A stretch of 64,000 bases of DNA, from assembly GCA_021838785.1 (NCBI GenBank), contig JAKCCV010000014.1:1-64000 (forward strand), read 5' to 3'. Each line of letters opens with the position of its first letter. The stretch's first letter is position 1. A model generated the notes under the pieces. It was not told the origin of the DNA. It saw only the letters and a list, made by a program, of their open reading frames with translations, and searched no databases. This document shows positions 33,632-43,138 of this stretch, piece by piece. The DNA is from Acidobacteriota bacterium (GTDB taxonomy: Bacteria > Acidobacteriota > Terriglobia > UBA7540). The position numbers and the translations under genes were made by a program.

Positions 33632-34011
33632 TTGTCGTTCACCAGGTCGGGCGCGTCGCCGTCTTGGCGATGGAGGTCTTCCAGCAAGTGCTCCAGCCGT
33701 TCGGAGGCCTCGGCGCCGCGGTCCTCTCGAAAGGTAATTTCCGGGCACCGCCGCAATCGCAACCGCTGACCGATTTCGTAGCGCAGATAGCCTCTCGCCG
33801 AGGCCAAACCCGCCAAGGTCGCCTCGCGTTGTTCCGCGCTGCCCATCACGCTCACCCAGATGCGCGCTTCCCGCAGGTCGCCCGTGAGCTCCACGCGCGT
33901 GACGGTCACAAAACCGATCCGGGGGTCTTTCAAACCCGTGGTGATAATTTCTGCGGCTTCGGCGCGGACCTGATCGGCCAAACGTGCCTGCCGGCGTCCC
34001 GGAATCCTCAT
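33628..34011 (-). CDS. rbfA: 30S ribosome-binding factor RbfA
   Basis: RbfA helps 16S rRNA maturation and cold adaptation. This KH-fold protein of about 127 residues has QARLADQVRAEAAEIITTGLKDPRIGFVTVTRVELTGDLREARIWVSVMG and LRYEIGQRLRLRRCPEITFRED. The start ATG 34011 has GGAG 9-10 bases upstream; ATG 34029 is also in frame. It sits between the DUF503 gene and truB, 32 bp after the former. Confidence 0.94.
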   Translation of the reverse strand: MRIPGRRQARLADQVRAEAAEIITTGLKDPRIGFVTVTRVELTGDLREARIWVSVMGSAEQREATLAGLASARGYLRYEIGQRLRLRRCPEITFREDRGAEASERLEHLLEDLHRQDGDAPDLVNDK

Positions 34012-34043
34012 GGCCACGTTCTCCGTCATGCGGGCGGCGAAGG

Positions 34044-34325
34044 CTACAGGTAATCGAAGGTGTAACTCGCCACGTCGTCGCCCAGGAGTTTTTCCGATTC
34101 CCGCAAAACTTCCTGGAGCAATGCTTCGAGCAGCGGCTGGCTGTCGGAGATGGAGACCACCCCCAAGGTGGCAGATTGCCAAACATCCCGCGCGTCGAGT
34201 TCGGCTACCGCCACGTTGAACCGTGCGCGGAGCCGATCCCGCATCTTGCGCAGGACCGCGCGTCGTTCCTTCAAGGAATGGGAATACGGAAGGCGAATTT
34301 CCAACCTCAGCACGCCGACCCGCAT
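34044..34325 (-). CDS. DUF503 protein (YlxP-like)
   Basis: This 93-residue protein opens MRVGVLRLEIRLPYSHSLKERRAVLRKMRDRLRARFNVAVAELD and continues DVWQSATLGVVSISD, a clear DUF503 match. The family sits between infB and rbfA in many bacteria and is thought to act in ribosome biogenesis. It lies 17 bp after infB, so it is in the same operon. Confidence 0.92.
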   Translation of the reverse strand: MRVGVLRLEIRLPYSHSLKERRAVLRKMRDRLRARFNVAVAELDARDVWQSATLGVVSISDSQPLLEALLQEVLRESEKLLGDDVASYTFDYL

Positions 34326-34342
34326 CTTGACGCCGCGGCCCT

Positions 34343-36943
34343 TCAGGCGACGGCCGGCTCCATCACGCGTTCGGTGACAAAGGCCTCCAGCACATCGCCC
34401 ATCTTAATGTCGCTGAAGTTCTCCAGCGTGATGCCGCACTCCATGCCGGAAGTGACCTCGCTCACGTCCTCTTTGAACCGCCGCACGGAACGCACTTTGC
34501 CTTCGTACACCACCACGTTGTCGCGCAACAGCCGAATCTTGGAATCCCGCGTAATCTTGCCCTCTTGGACGTAGCATCCAGCGACCGTTCCCACTTTGGC
34601 AATGCGGAAGGTTTCGCGCACTTCCGCCCGGCCCAAGGTTGTTTCCTTGTAAACCGCCGCCAACAGGCCGTGCATGGCTTTTTTGATCTCTTCCGTCACG
34701 TTGTAGATGACGGTGTGCAGCCGAATGTCCACCGACTCCAGTTGCGCCAATTCTGCTGCCTTCCGCTCCGCCCGCACATTGAAGCCCACAATCACCGCGT
34801 TGGACGCCGAAGCCAGCAAAACATCGGTCTCGGTGATGGCGCCCACGCCGGCGTGAATGACCTTCACCTTCACCTTGTCATGGCTCAGCTTGTTGAGCGT
34901 GTCCGCCAGGACCTCGACGGAACCTTGCACATCCGCCTTGATAATGAGCGGCAGTTCCTTCACCTCGCCCGCCGCCATCTGTTCGTGGAGCTGTTCGAGG
35001 GTTAAGCGCGCCGACTTGGCCAGCGCCGTTTCCCGCAGTTTGGCCTGGCGGTGCAAGGCAATCTGCCGCGCCTTCATGGTGTCCTCAATCCCCTGCAGGC
35101 GGTCGCCGGCTTGTGGCACATCTTCCAGCCCCAGCACTTCAACCGGCGTGGCGGGTCCGGCGTGCTGCACGGGCCGACCGCGGTCGTCAAACATGGCGCG
35201 AACCTTGCCGTAAATCGCTCCCACAATAAAGGGATCGCCCACGCGCAGCGTTCCGTTACCCACCAAGACGGTGGCCACGGGGCCTCGGCCTCGGTCAAGT
35301 TTGGCTTCGAGCACCGTCCCCGTCGCCAGCCGCTTCGGGTTGGCCTTGAGCTGTTGCAGGTCGGCCGTCAAAAGAATCATCTCGAGCAGCAGGTCGAGGT
35401 TCTTTTTCTGCTTGGCGGAAACCTCCACCGTGACCGTGTCGCCGCCCCATTCCTCCGGCAGCAGACCGTGGTCGGCGAGTTGTTTTTTCACCCGCTCCGG
35501 CTGCGCTTCAGGTTTATCAATCTTGTTAATCGCCACGACGATCGGCACCTTGGCGGCGCGGGCATGGTTGATGGCCTCGAGCGTCTGAGGCATCACGCCA
35601 TCGTCGGCCGCCACCACCAGCACCACCACGTCGGTCACTTTGGCGCCGCGCGCCCGCATCAAGGTGAACGCCTCGTGGCCGGGCGTGTCCAAAAATACGA
35701 CTTTCCGCCCCTGGGCTTCCACTTCATAAGCGCCAATGTGTTGCGTAATGCCGCCTGCCTCGCCTGCCGCCACGCGCGTTTCGCGGATGGCATCGAGCAG
35801 CGACGTTTTGCCGTGGTCCACATGGCCCATCACCGTCACCACGGGCGCACGGGGCTGCAAGTCTTCCGGCTTGTCGTTTTCCTGAACCTCCTGCAGGACT
35901 TCCTCTTCAAACGTGATGACTTCCGTCTCCGCTCCCATCAGGCGGGCGATTTCGGAGGCCGTTTGGCTGTCCAAGGTTTGATTGATGGTCGCAAAGATGC
36001 CCTTGTCGAGAAGCTTTTTCAGGACTTCCTTGGCGCGCACGCCGAGCTTTTCCGACAATTCCTTCACGCTGATGCCTTCGCTGATGACAATCTTGCGCGT
36101 GATGGGAACCTCTTCAGGCGTGACCGGGCGCGCGGGGGCGGGCATGGGGCGCGGCGCCACCGGGGCGCGGGGCACAGTGACCCGAGCCGACGCTGCCGCT
36201 CCGCCCGGCTGGCGGGTTGCTGTCGGATGCATGGGACGCGGCTCGCCGGGCCTCCGCACCGGATGGACGCGCCCGGGAAGCGTCTTGGGCAGCCCGGTCG
36301 TCGGGTAAATCGGTTGCTTGGAAGGCGGAAGTTCAACCAGCGGCCGCTTGGCGGCGGGAACGGCACTCGCCGCGGGCTTCGCCGCTACGGGCGACGAAGG
36401 AGGCGCGATGGGCTTGGTGGATGCCGGCTCCGGGCGCAGGGCCGCAGGGTGGAGCGCGCCAGCGCCCGCAGGTGCGGGGGGCCGCGCCGGCGTGACGCCG
36501 GCATGAACCTTGGGGGCGACCGCCGCGGGCGCCGTCGGGCGAACTCCGCTCGGCGCCGGCGCCGCCGGCTTTTCCGCGCTCGGCGCTGGACGCGGTGGAG
36601 TAACGCTTTTCCGCACCGCCGCGGCAATCTCGGCTATCGAGCGAGTCAACGCAGGGGCCGCGGGAGCCGGTGCCGGTGTTTCTTCAACCTTCTTGGGTTC
36701 CACCGCGGGCTTGGGCGGGGTCGTTGCTTTTTTCACCGGTGCCGGAGGCTCAACCGAGGCCGCGGTCTCCTGCGGCGCTTTCTCGGCGCGAAAATGGGCG
36801 CGAACTTTCTCCGCGACTTCGTCATCCACCGAGCTCGAGTGCGATTTCTTGTCCTCGACTCCGATCTCTTCCAGATAGTCGAGGACGGCTCGGCTCTTGA
36901 CCTCAAGTTCCCGCGCTAGCTCATTGATTCGGATACTTCCCAT
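34343..36943 (-). CDS. infB: Translation initiation factor IF-2
   Basis: IF-2 places initiator tRNA on the 30S subunit with GTP. The 866-residue protein has an IF2N-type N terminus ([25 protein letters not shown]), an unusually long Ala/Pro-rich linker (about residues 55-285), a second N domain ([26 protein letters not shown]) and the G domain with [24 protein letters not shown] and NKIDKPEA. Domains II-IV follow ([37 protein letters not shown]). A 622-codon frame on the opposite strand is a shadow of the linker composition. Confidence 0.98.
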   Translation of the reverse strand: MGSIRINELARELEVKSRAVLDYLEEIGVEDKKSHSSSVDDEVAEKVRAHFRAEKAPQETAASVEPPAPVKKATTPPKPAVEPKKVEETPAPAPAAPALTRSIAEIAAAVRKSVTPPRPAPSAEKPAAPAPSGVRPTAPAAVAPKVHAGVTPARPPAPAGAGALHPAALRPEPASTKPIAPPSSPVAAKPAASAVPAAKRPLVELPPSKQPIYPTTGLPKTLPGRVHPVRRPGEPRPMHPTATRQPGGAAASARVTVPRAPVAPRPMPAPARPVTPEEVPITRKIVISEGISVKELSEKLGVRAKEVLKKLLDKGIFATINQTLDSQTASEIARLMGAETEVITFEEEVLQEVQENDKPEDLQPRAPVVTVMGHVDHGKTSLLDAIRETRVAAGEAGGITQHIGAYEVEAQGRKVVFLDTPGHEAFTLMRARGAKVTDVVVLVVAADDGVMPQTLEAINHARAAKVPIVVAINKIDKPEAQPERVKKQLADHGLLPEEWGGDTVTVEVSAKQKKNLDLLLEMILLTADLQQLKANPKRLATGTVLEAKLDRGRGPVATVLVGNGTLRVGDPFIVGAIYGKVRAMFDDRGRPVQHAGPATPVEVLGLEDVPQAGDRLQGIEDTMKARQIALHRQAKLRETALAKSARLTLEQLHEQMAAGEVKELPLIIKADVQGSVEVLADTLNKLSHDKVKVKVIHAGVGAITETDVLLASASNAVIVGFNVRAERKAAELAQLESVDIRLHTVIYNVTEEIKKAMHGLLAAVYKETTLGRAEVRETFRIAKVGTVAGCYVQEGKITRDSKIRLLRDNVVVYEGKVRSVRRFKEDVSEVTSGMECGITLENFSDIKMGDVLEAFVTERVMEPAVA

Positions 36944-37002
36944 TCAACTTCCTTTCCCTCGCTGCACAAGTGCTCCCAGCCGCCGCGCTTCGGCTCGATG
37001 CG

Positions 37003-38418
<1,416 letters not shown>

Positions 38419-38546
38419 GCTAAGCTAACCTCCGCCCTTTCGAGAGCCTTCCGGTCACCGCGAGCGCGCCCTCTTGGTGCGCGGTCTCTTCGCCGCTTGC
38501 CGATAGCCCGTCCCTCTGAAGCTGGGGCCTGGGGTCGTCGGCGACT

Positions 38547-39005
38547 CTAGCGTTCCACCACAAGCTGTGCTCTAGAAATCTGCGATAACTCAAACTCCGC
38601 CAGCCGATCGCTCTCCAGGCTCAGGCGGACTCGCCCGGCTTCAAAACCCGCCAGGCGACCTTCAAAAACCTTCTGTCCTTCGACCGGTTCGCGCAACACC
38701 AATCGCGCCCGACGCCCGGCAAAATGCTTGAACTCGAGCGGCTTCGTGAGCTTCCGTTCCAGCCCCGGCGAGGAAACCTCCAATAGATAGCTCCCTGGAA
38801 ATGGGTCTTCCACGTCCAGCAAGGCGCTCATCTGCTCGCTCACCCGCTGGCAGTCGTCGTGCGTGACCCCACCCGGCTTGTCAATCGTCACTCGCAACAG
38901 CGGATTCGCTCGCCCTCCTTTGATCTCCACGTCAATCAGCGCAAGCCCTTCGGAACGCACGACCCGCTCGGCCATCGCCCAAATCTTTTCGGTTTCGACG
39001 ACCAT
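38547..39005 (-). CDS. rimP: Ribosome maturation factor RimP
   Basis: RimP is needed for 30S maturation. The protein of about 152 residues has AERVVRSEGLALIDVEIKGGRANPLLRVTIDKPGGVTHDDCQRVSEQMSALLD and SYLLEVSSPGLERKLTKPLEFKHFAGRRARL, both diagnostic. ATG 39005 (MVVETEKIW) is chosen over the in-frame start at 39041 because homologues begin here; GGATGGAGCC lies upstream. It is the first gene of the translation operon. Confidence 0.95.
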   Translation of the reverse strand: MVVETEKIWAMAERVVRSEGLALIDVEIKGGRANPLLRVTIDKPGGVTHDDCQRVSEQMSALLDVEDPFPGSYLLEVSSPGLERKLTKPLEFKHFAGRRARLVLREPVEGQKVFEGRLAGFEAGRVRLSLESDRLAEFELSQISRAQLVVER

Positions 39006-39104
39006 CGTTTCGGCTCCATCCTGCCAACGACGCCCGCTCAATCTTTTATTCCATCACCAGGCCGACGGGTGAGCCCCGAGTCGGCAACCTCAGTCTGCGC
39101 CAAC

Positions 39105-39127
39105 AAAAAAGTGGGCTTTCGCCCACC
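39105..39127 (-). terminator. Intrinsic terminator in the rimP leader, likely attenuator
   Basis: On the minus strand GTGGGC, loop GAAA and GCCCAC form a 6-bp GC stem followed directly by TTTTTT. It begins about 12 nt downstream of the predicted rimP transcript start and about 100 nt before the gene. Its position inside the leader suggests conditional termination; it would also stop read-through from the 39331-41452 operon. Confidence 0.75.
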
Positions 39128-39145
39128 GGATGCGTCGCCAGTTAT

Positions 39146-39175
39146 AGTATAGACCCCTGCCTCGACAGATTGCAA
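39146..39175 (-). promoter_or_regulatory. Probable sigma70 promoter of the rimP-nusA-infB operon
   Basis: Minus-strand -35 TTGCAA (39175-39170), an 18-bp spacer and -10 TATACT (39151-39146, one mismatch to TATAAT). The predicted start is near 39139. The intrinsic terminator follows almost immediately. Confidence 0.6.
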
Positions 39176-39330
39176 GGATTCAACAACTTGAGGGGTGCCA
39201 CCCGTTTTTGGAAGCACCTCGATAAATGCCGACCTACTTCGTAAAAAAGCGGAACCCGGGCCGGTTGCCTTTTGGCTGGTCTCTGGTGAAGAAGGCGCGC
39301 ACGGTAAAGAGGGGCGAAAAGTAGTCGCGG

Positions 39331-40086
39331 CTAATTTTCACTAAGTGGACGCAGCGACTCGGCTACTGAGCTTTCCAGATTGACGACGCGCGGAAACAAC
39401 AGGTTGCTCTCAAGGAAAAAATGCGACGCAAGGTCGTCCTGTAACATATCGAGGATGGAGCGCAGGTCGTGGCAGTATCGCGCATGGCTTTTCTCGAAGT
39501 GATAGCAGGTGATGGCCGCTTGAATGCGGCGCAACAATCTTGTCGAGGCATCATGGTCGAGTAAAATCATGCGCACGGGCCTGCGAACGGTGAGGAAAGG
39601 CGCGCTCGGAAAAGCGCCGCTTCCGTGGGCAGCTTGTTCGAGAGCCACGACGTAGGGAAAGAGGGTCTGCTCTTCATAATTCATCTGCTGTTCCAACTTC
39701 TGACGGAAGGCGGTAAAGCCCTTCTGAAGGCGCTTCCAATCGCGGCGTCGCCGACTTTTTGTCGTTGCCGCTTCTTCAAAGAGCACGGTCAGGCGGCCCA
39801 ATTCGCGCCAACTCAGCGTGTGGTGGCGGCGCACGATATGGGCGATAAGGTCTGCAAGAGAGCGGTCCGACCATTCTCCAAAGACCTGGCTTCGGTCGCG
39901 TCCCGGGTCAGCAGCCTCGAGGCGCGTCAGCACGCCTTCAAGGGCCAGGCCACGCTCTGCGCATACCGTAACCAGCGGATGGCGAGCCGGTTGGCAGTAA
40001 TCCAATCCACAACTTTCCAGCACCGCTACCGCCCCTGGCACTTCGGCGGCAATTTCCTGGAGCGATTTATTGGGATCCGTTCTCAT
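39331..40086 (-). CDS. Iron-sulfur cluster repair di-iron protein, Ric (YtfE/ScdA)-like
   Basis: Ric proteins repair iron-sulfur clusters damaged by nitric oxide or peroxide using a di-iron centre. The 251-residue protein has the N-terminal DUF542/ScdA_N domain (LQEIAAEVPGAVAVLESCGLDYCQ), where the usual two CC pairs are reduced to CGLDYC. A hemerythrin-like domain follows, with HIVRRHHTLSW, NYEEQTLFPYV, LLDHDAST and FFLESNLLFPRV supplying His and Glu ligands. ATG 40086 has AAGGAG upstream and overlaps the previous stop by 4 bp. Co-expression with a universal stress protein supports a stress role. Confidence 0.85.
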   Translation of the reverse strand: MRTDPNKSLQEIAAEVPGAVAVLESCGLDYCQPARHPLVTVCAERGLALEGVLTRLEAADPGRDRSQVFGEWSDRSLADLIAHIVRRHHTLSWRELGRLTVLFEEAATTKSRRRRDWKRLQKGFTAFRQKLEQQMNYEEQTLFPYVVALEQAAHGSGAFPSAPFLTVRRPVRMILLDHDASTRLLRRIQAAITCYHFEKSHARYCHDLRSILDMLQDDLASHFFLESNLLFPRVVNLESSVAESLRPLSEN

Positions 40087-40490
40087 CGGCGCTCCTTGTC
40101 GTTCTGTGATTCGCTTTCGGGCGGAAGGTTGGCCTCTTCCGCCAGTTTTCGGATGGTTTCTTTCAGCCATTGTTTGACCTTTTCCTCAAGCTCCTGCTGG
40201 TCGGCCCAGCCTTCCACGGAATGGACGGTATCGCCCTGCGGGGTTAAGGGAATGTAGTGGCAGGGAATCGGTTCGTGCGAATGCTGCGGAGGAACAAAAG
40301 CCATCAGATGACATCCGGCGCAAGGACGGGGAGGTCGGGCAGGGTTGCCGTTCAGGCACAGAGGCGAATCCAAGAAGAATGAAGGAGGCCTCCAGGAGCG
40401 CCTACCCGAACGCGCGTAACCGCCCTGCTCGATAAATTTCAATTCTCGTTCCAGCATAGCCATCAGTTCACGATGGGATTTGGCGGGCAT
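40083..40490 (-). CDS. Hypothetical Cys-containing protein between usp and ric
   Basis: This 135-residue protein starts at ATG 40490 (GAGG upstream), 74 bp after the usp gene; the frame is open further upstream only as an overlap with usp. It has RPPRPCAGCHLMAFVPPQHSHEPIPCHYIPLTPQG, a CxxCH motif and a His/Cys-rich stretch suggestive of metal or haem binding, though it has no signal peptide for a periplasmic cytochrome. The C terminus is a charged helix (QELEEKVKQWLKETIRKLAEEA). It is coupled to ric by a 4-bp overlap. I recognise no named family. Confidence 0.7.
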   Translation of the reverse strand: MPAKSHRELMAMLERELKFIEQGGYARSGRRSWRPPSFFLDSPLCLNGNPARPPRPCAGCHLMAFVPPQHSHEPIPCHYIPLTPQGDTVHSVEGWADQQELEEKVKQWLKETIRKLAEEANLPPESESQNDKERR

Positions 40491-40564
40491 AGGAAACCTC
40501 AGACGCGCGTCGGGCATTAGTTCCGAGTTCTGGAGTTCCGCTGGCCGCTCCCTTCCCGCCAAGG

Positions 40565-41452
40565 TCAGGGGACGCGAACCGCCAAGACGGGACAGGGGCC
40601 AAGCTGAATGACTCGATGTGTCGTTGAGCCAAAGACCGCCAGATCGAGCGCGTTGCGCCCTTGCACACCCATGATGACCAAATCGGTCTCGCTCTCCAAG
40701 GCCAGTTGAATAATTTCCTGATAGGGCCGCCCGATCCGGACGATCGCTTTCAGCCGTAGCCACTCGCGCGTCTCGGCGGGAATGGGTTCCGTCAATTTGT
40801 TCTGAATCTCCTCGGTAAGCTCCTGAACCTCCTTGGACCCTGGAATCTCCTCCACCACGTGGAGAATTCTCAGCTCGGCGTCAAATTCCATCGCTAAGGA
40901 GATGGCGTATTCGAGCGCGCGGAGGGAGGGCTCTGAGAAATCCGAGCAAACCAGCACGCGTTCGAGCCGCACCGGATCCGCCGCGGGTTGGGTGGAAATG
41001 AAAGGGTGCGCCGGCTTGCGAACCACCAGGACGGGGCAGCGCGCCTTGCGAAGCACCTTCTCTGTGACCGAGCCCAACAACCAGCGGTCCATTCCCCGCC
41101 GTCCATGGGTGCCCATCACAATCAGATCCGCTGCTTGGCGTTCAGCCTCGGCCAGGATGGCGTCACTCGGCCGTCCTTCGCGCACCATCATTTCGAGGGA
41201 TAGAACGCGGGACGGATGAGCCTCCACCACCGCTTGGAGCCGTGCCTTGGCCTCGGCAGTCCGTCGAGAGCGAGCCTCGCTCCAGGCCTCGACAAATTCA
41301 TCATCAGGATAGGCAACCTCCATCGGCTCGAGGGCGTGCAAGACCAGAAGCTCGGCGGAATAGTGTTTGGCGAACGACTGCGCGTACTCCAAGGACAGAG
41401 GGGAAATCTCCGAGAAATCGAGCGGGCAAAGGATACGTTGAATCGGCAACAT
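40565..41452 (-). CDS. Tandem universal stress protein (UspA ×2)
   Basis: This 295-residue protein has two Usp domains. Each has its own nucleotide-binding motif: GTHGRRGMDRWLLGS (first) and GVQGRNALDLAVFGS (second), of the ATP-binding G-2x-G-9x-GS type. The beta-1 strands read ILCPLDFSEISPLSLEYAQ and VLVCSDFSEPSLRALEYAI. Such proteins respond to growth arrest, oxygen limitation and stress. AAAGGAG precedes ATG 41452. It heads the operon with the CxxCH protein and ric, downstream of two CRP-type sites. Confidence 0.93.
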   Translation of the reverse strand: MLPIQRILCPLDFSEISPLSLEYAQSFAKHYSAELLVLHALEPMEVAYPDDEFVEAWSEARSRRTAEAKARLQAVVEAHPSRVLSLEMMVREGRPSDAILAEAERQAADLIVMGTHGRRGMDRWLLGSVTEKVLRKARCPVLVVRKPAHPFISTQPAADPVRLERVLVCSDFSEPSLRALEYAISLAMEFDAELRILHVVEEIPGSKEVQELTEEIQNKLTEPIPAETREWLRLKAIVRIGRPYQEIIQLALESETDLVIMGVQGRNALDLAVFGSTTHRVIQLGPCPVLAVRVP

Positions 41453-41552
41453 ATCAAGCGCTCCTTTTCACAGCGTGCCGGGAGTCTTTGTTGCCGGCGC
41501 CGCTCGATTCCGGCCGCTGCGCGCCCTGGGGCGCCTCCGAGCGCTCGGCGCA

Positions 41553-41558
41553 ATCTTA
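41553..41558 (-). promoter_or_regulatory. Candidate -10 box of the usp-ric operon
   Basis: Minus-strand TAAGAT (4 of 6 consensus). A start at about 41546 would put the proximal CRP-type site at about -46, close to the class II activator position, so a poor -35 would be expected. Confidence 0.3.
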
Positions 41559-41584
41559 GAATGAAGCACTGGTTTCCCCGCCGC

Positions 41585-41600
41585 AGTGACAGGGATCACT
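41585..41600. promoter_or_regulatory. CRP/FNR-family binding-site-like palindrome (proximal to usp)
   Basis: AGTGACAGGGATCACT: GTGA, six bases, TCAC, symmetric over all 16 outer positions. It lies in the divergent usp/galT region and is centred 22 bp from a second, consensus-perfect site. Confidence 0.55.
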
Positions 41601-41606
41601 CTGCCG

Positions 41607-41622
41607 TGTGAACTGCGTCACA
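41607..41622. promoter_or_regulatory. CRP-consensus binding-site palindrome (distal to usp)
   Basis: TGTGAACTGCGTCACA matches the CRP consensus TGTGA-N6-TCACA at all ten fixed positions. It is spaced two helical turns (22 bp centre to centre) from the 41585-41600 site, so two dimers would bind the same face of the DNA. Confidence 0.6.
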
Positions 41623-41660
41623 ATGCGCAACGGCGGAACCATGGAGCCGAACGAGACTTC

Positions 41661-41690
41661 TTGACAAAAACTGGTGCCTTTGGATATAGA
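41661..41690 (+). promoter_or_regulatory. Probable sigma70 promoter of galT
   Basis: A perfect -35 TTGACA (41661-41666), an 18-bp spacer and -10 TATAGA (41685-41690). The predicted start is near 41697, giving a leader of about 120 nt. The CRP-type sites lie about 82 and 104 bp upstream of this start. Confidence 0.6.
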
Positions 41691-41819
41691 GATAACGGCT
41701 GGATCGAGGATTGTGATCCCCTTGGACTCTGCAAGGTGCCTCCAGGCGATGCCCGGCGCAGCGAAGATCACCTAAACCCAGCCTTCAAAATCATAGGCGA
41801 AGACGCGTAGAAAGGACCG

Positions 41820-42830
41820 ATGGAACTGCGGCGAGATCCCGTCAGCCTGCGTTGGGTGATCCAAGCGGATGCGTCGGCCAGCTTGTCGCGGACTCCTTGT
41901 CCGCTCTGCCCTGGTCAGGAGCACTTGACACCTCAGACCCTCTATGAGCGGCGCTCCGGTTCCGGCCAGTGGCTGCTCCGAGTAACTCCCCATCCGCGCC
42001 CTCGCTACCGCATTGAAGGCTTGCCGGAGCGTCGGGGCGAAGGTCTCTATGACAAAATGCGCAACCTGGGAGCGCACGAAATCGTCACCGAGAGTCCGGA
42101 GCATGATCGTTCGCTCGCCCAGTTGGGTGAAGAGCAGGTCGCCGAGGTGGTCCGAGCCATTGTGACTCGCATGGCCGATCTCAAAAAGGACCCTCGGTTC
42201 CGCTACGTCTCCGTTTTCCGTACGCACGGCTCAGGTGTGGAACTCGAACACCCGCATTCCCAAATTACCGCTTTACCCTTTGTTCCACGTCCGCTCGTGG
42301 AGGAGCTGCGCTCCGCCAAACGCCATTTCGAGGGAAAGGAGCGCTGCTTATTCTGCGACATGATTCAGCAGGAGATGGAACAACGCGTGCGCACCGTGGA
42401 CTGGAATGAAGCCTTTGTGGCTTTCTGCCCCTTCGCCTCGCGCGCCCCTTACGAAACCTGGATTTTTCCCGTGAAGCACCGCTGCTGTTTTGAGGAGGAC
42501 TTAACGGATTGGAACGGTCAACGACGGCTCGCTCGCATGCTCAAGTCGCTTGTGGCCCGCATCGAGAAAATCGCGCCCAGCTATCGCATGGTCTTACACA
42601 CGGCGCCCAATACGAAAGCTAAATTTGAAAAGCCGGACCATTGGACCTCGTTGGAGCACGATTTTCACTGGCACCTTGAAATCTTGCCGGAGGCTTTGCC
42701 TCGGCCTGCGTCTATCCTTCCCGAGGTTTATTACAACTCGGTTCCCCCGGAGGCGGCAGCTCTTCGCCTCCGCGAGTTGGCGGTGAGCGAAGAAGACAAA
42801 GCGCCGCCGCGGCCGGGTTCGTCGGCCTAG
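41820..42830 (+). CDS. galT: Galactose-1-phosphate uridylyltransferase family protein
   Basis: It belongs to the HIT-superfamily enzymes that exchange UMP between UDP-glucose and galactose-1-phosphate. The 336-residue protein has Cys pairs CPLC (27/30) and CLFC, the active-site EHPHSQI (His144-Pro-His146, the second His being the nucleotidyl acceptor) and a C-terminal EHDFHWHLEILP that supplies metal or phosphate contacts. ATG 41820 follows AAAGGA. No other Leloir gene is adjacent, so a related sugar-1-phosphate nucleotidyl transfer is possible. Confidence 0.87.
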   Translation: MELRRDPVSLRWVIQADASASLSRTPCPLCPGQEHLTPQTLYERRSGSGQWLLRVTPHPRPRYRIEGLPERRGEGLYDKMRNLGAHEIVTESPEHDRSLAQLGEEQVAEVVRAIVTRMADLKKDPRFRYVSVFRTHGSGVELEHPHSQITALPFVPRPLVEELRSAKRHFEGKERCLFCDMIQQEMEQRVRTVDWNEAFVAFCPFASRAPYETWIFPVKHRCCFEEDLTDWNGQRRLARMLKSLVARIEKIAPSYRMVLHTAPNTKAKFEKPDHWTSLEHDFHWHLEILPEALPRPASILPEVYYNSVPPEAAALRLRELAVSEEDKAPPRPGSSA

Positions 42831-43138
42831 GTTTGGCTTCCCTCTCTACGGAGCCCATGACGATCTAAGCCGCGGCGTGTGTCTTTTGAACGGAGAGAGC
42901 CGGAGATTGTTCATCAAGTTCCACCGCCATCCTGCCGAAACATAATTCTGGGGGTGATCTCGAGCTTGAGCGGTCGCAAGTTCCCATTGCGCCCAGGGTC
43001 GTTGAGTCTGCGGCGGGGCGGGGTCCCACCGCGTCAACGCACGTTTCTGAGGCAAGCCGGGCGGACTTGTGGACGGCGAGACCACGCGCCCCGGCCTGGA
43101 AGAATGAACCTCGATGAACCAACGACCTGACGGGAAGG
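42831..43138. other. Intergenic region before the signalling block
   Basis: About 308 bp between galT and the first sensor kinase. I see no clear promoter, RNA gene or terminator. A 9-codon frame at 43104-43130 ends 8 bases before the annotated kinase start and may be chance. Confidence 0.35.

Noticed and set aside
35051-36919. 622-codon plus-strand frame opposite infB
   Set aside because: Arg/Gly/His-rich translation of the antisense of IF-2, including its Ala/Pro linker; no domain.
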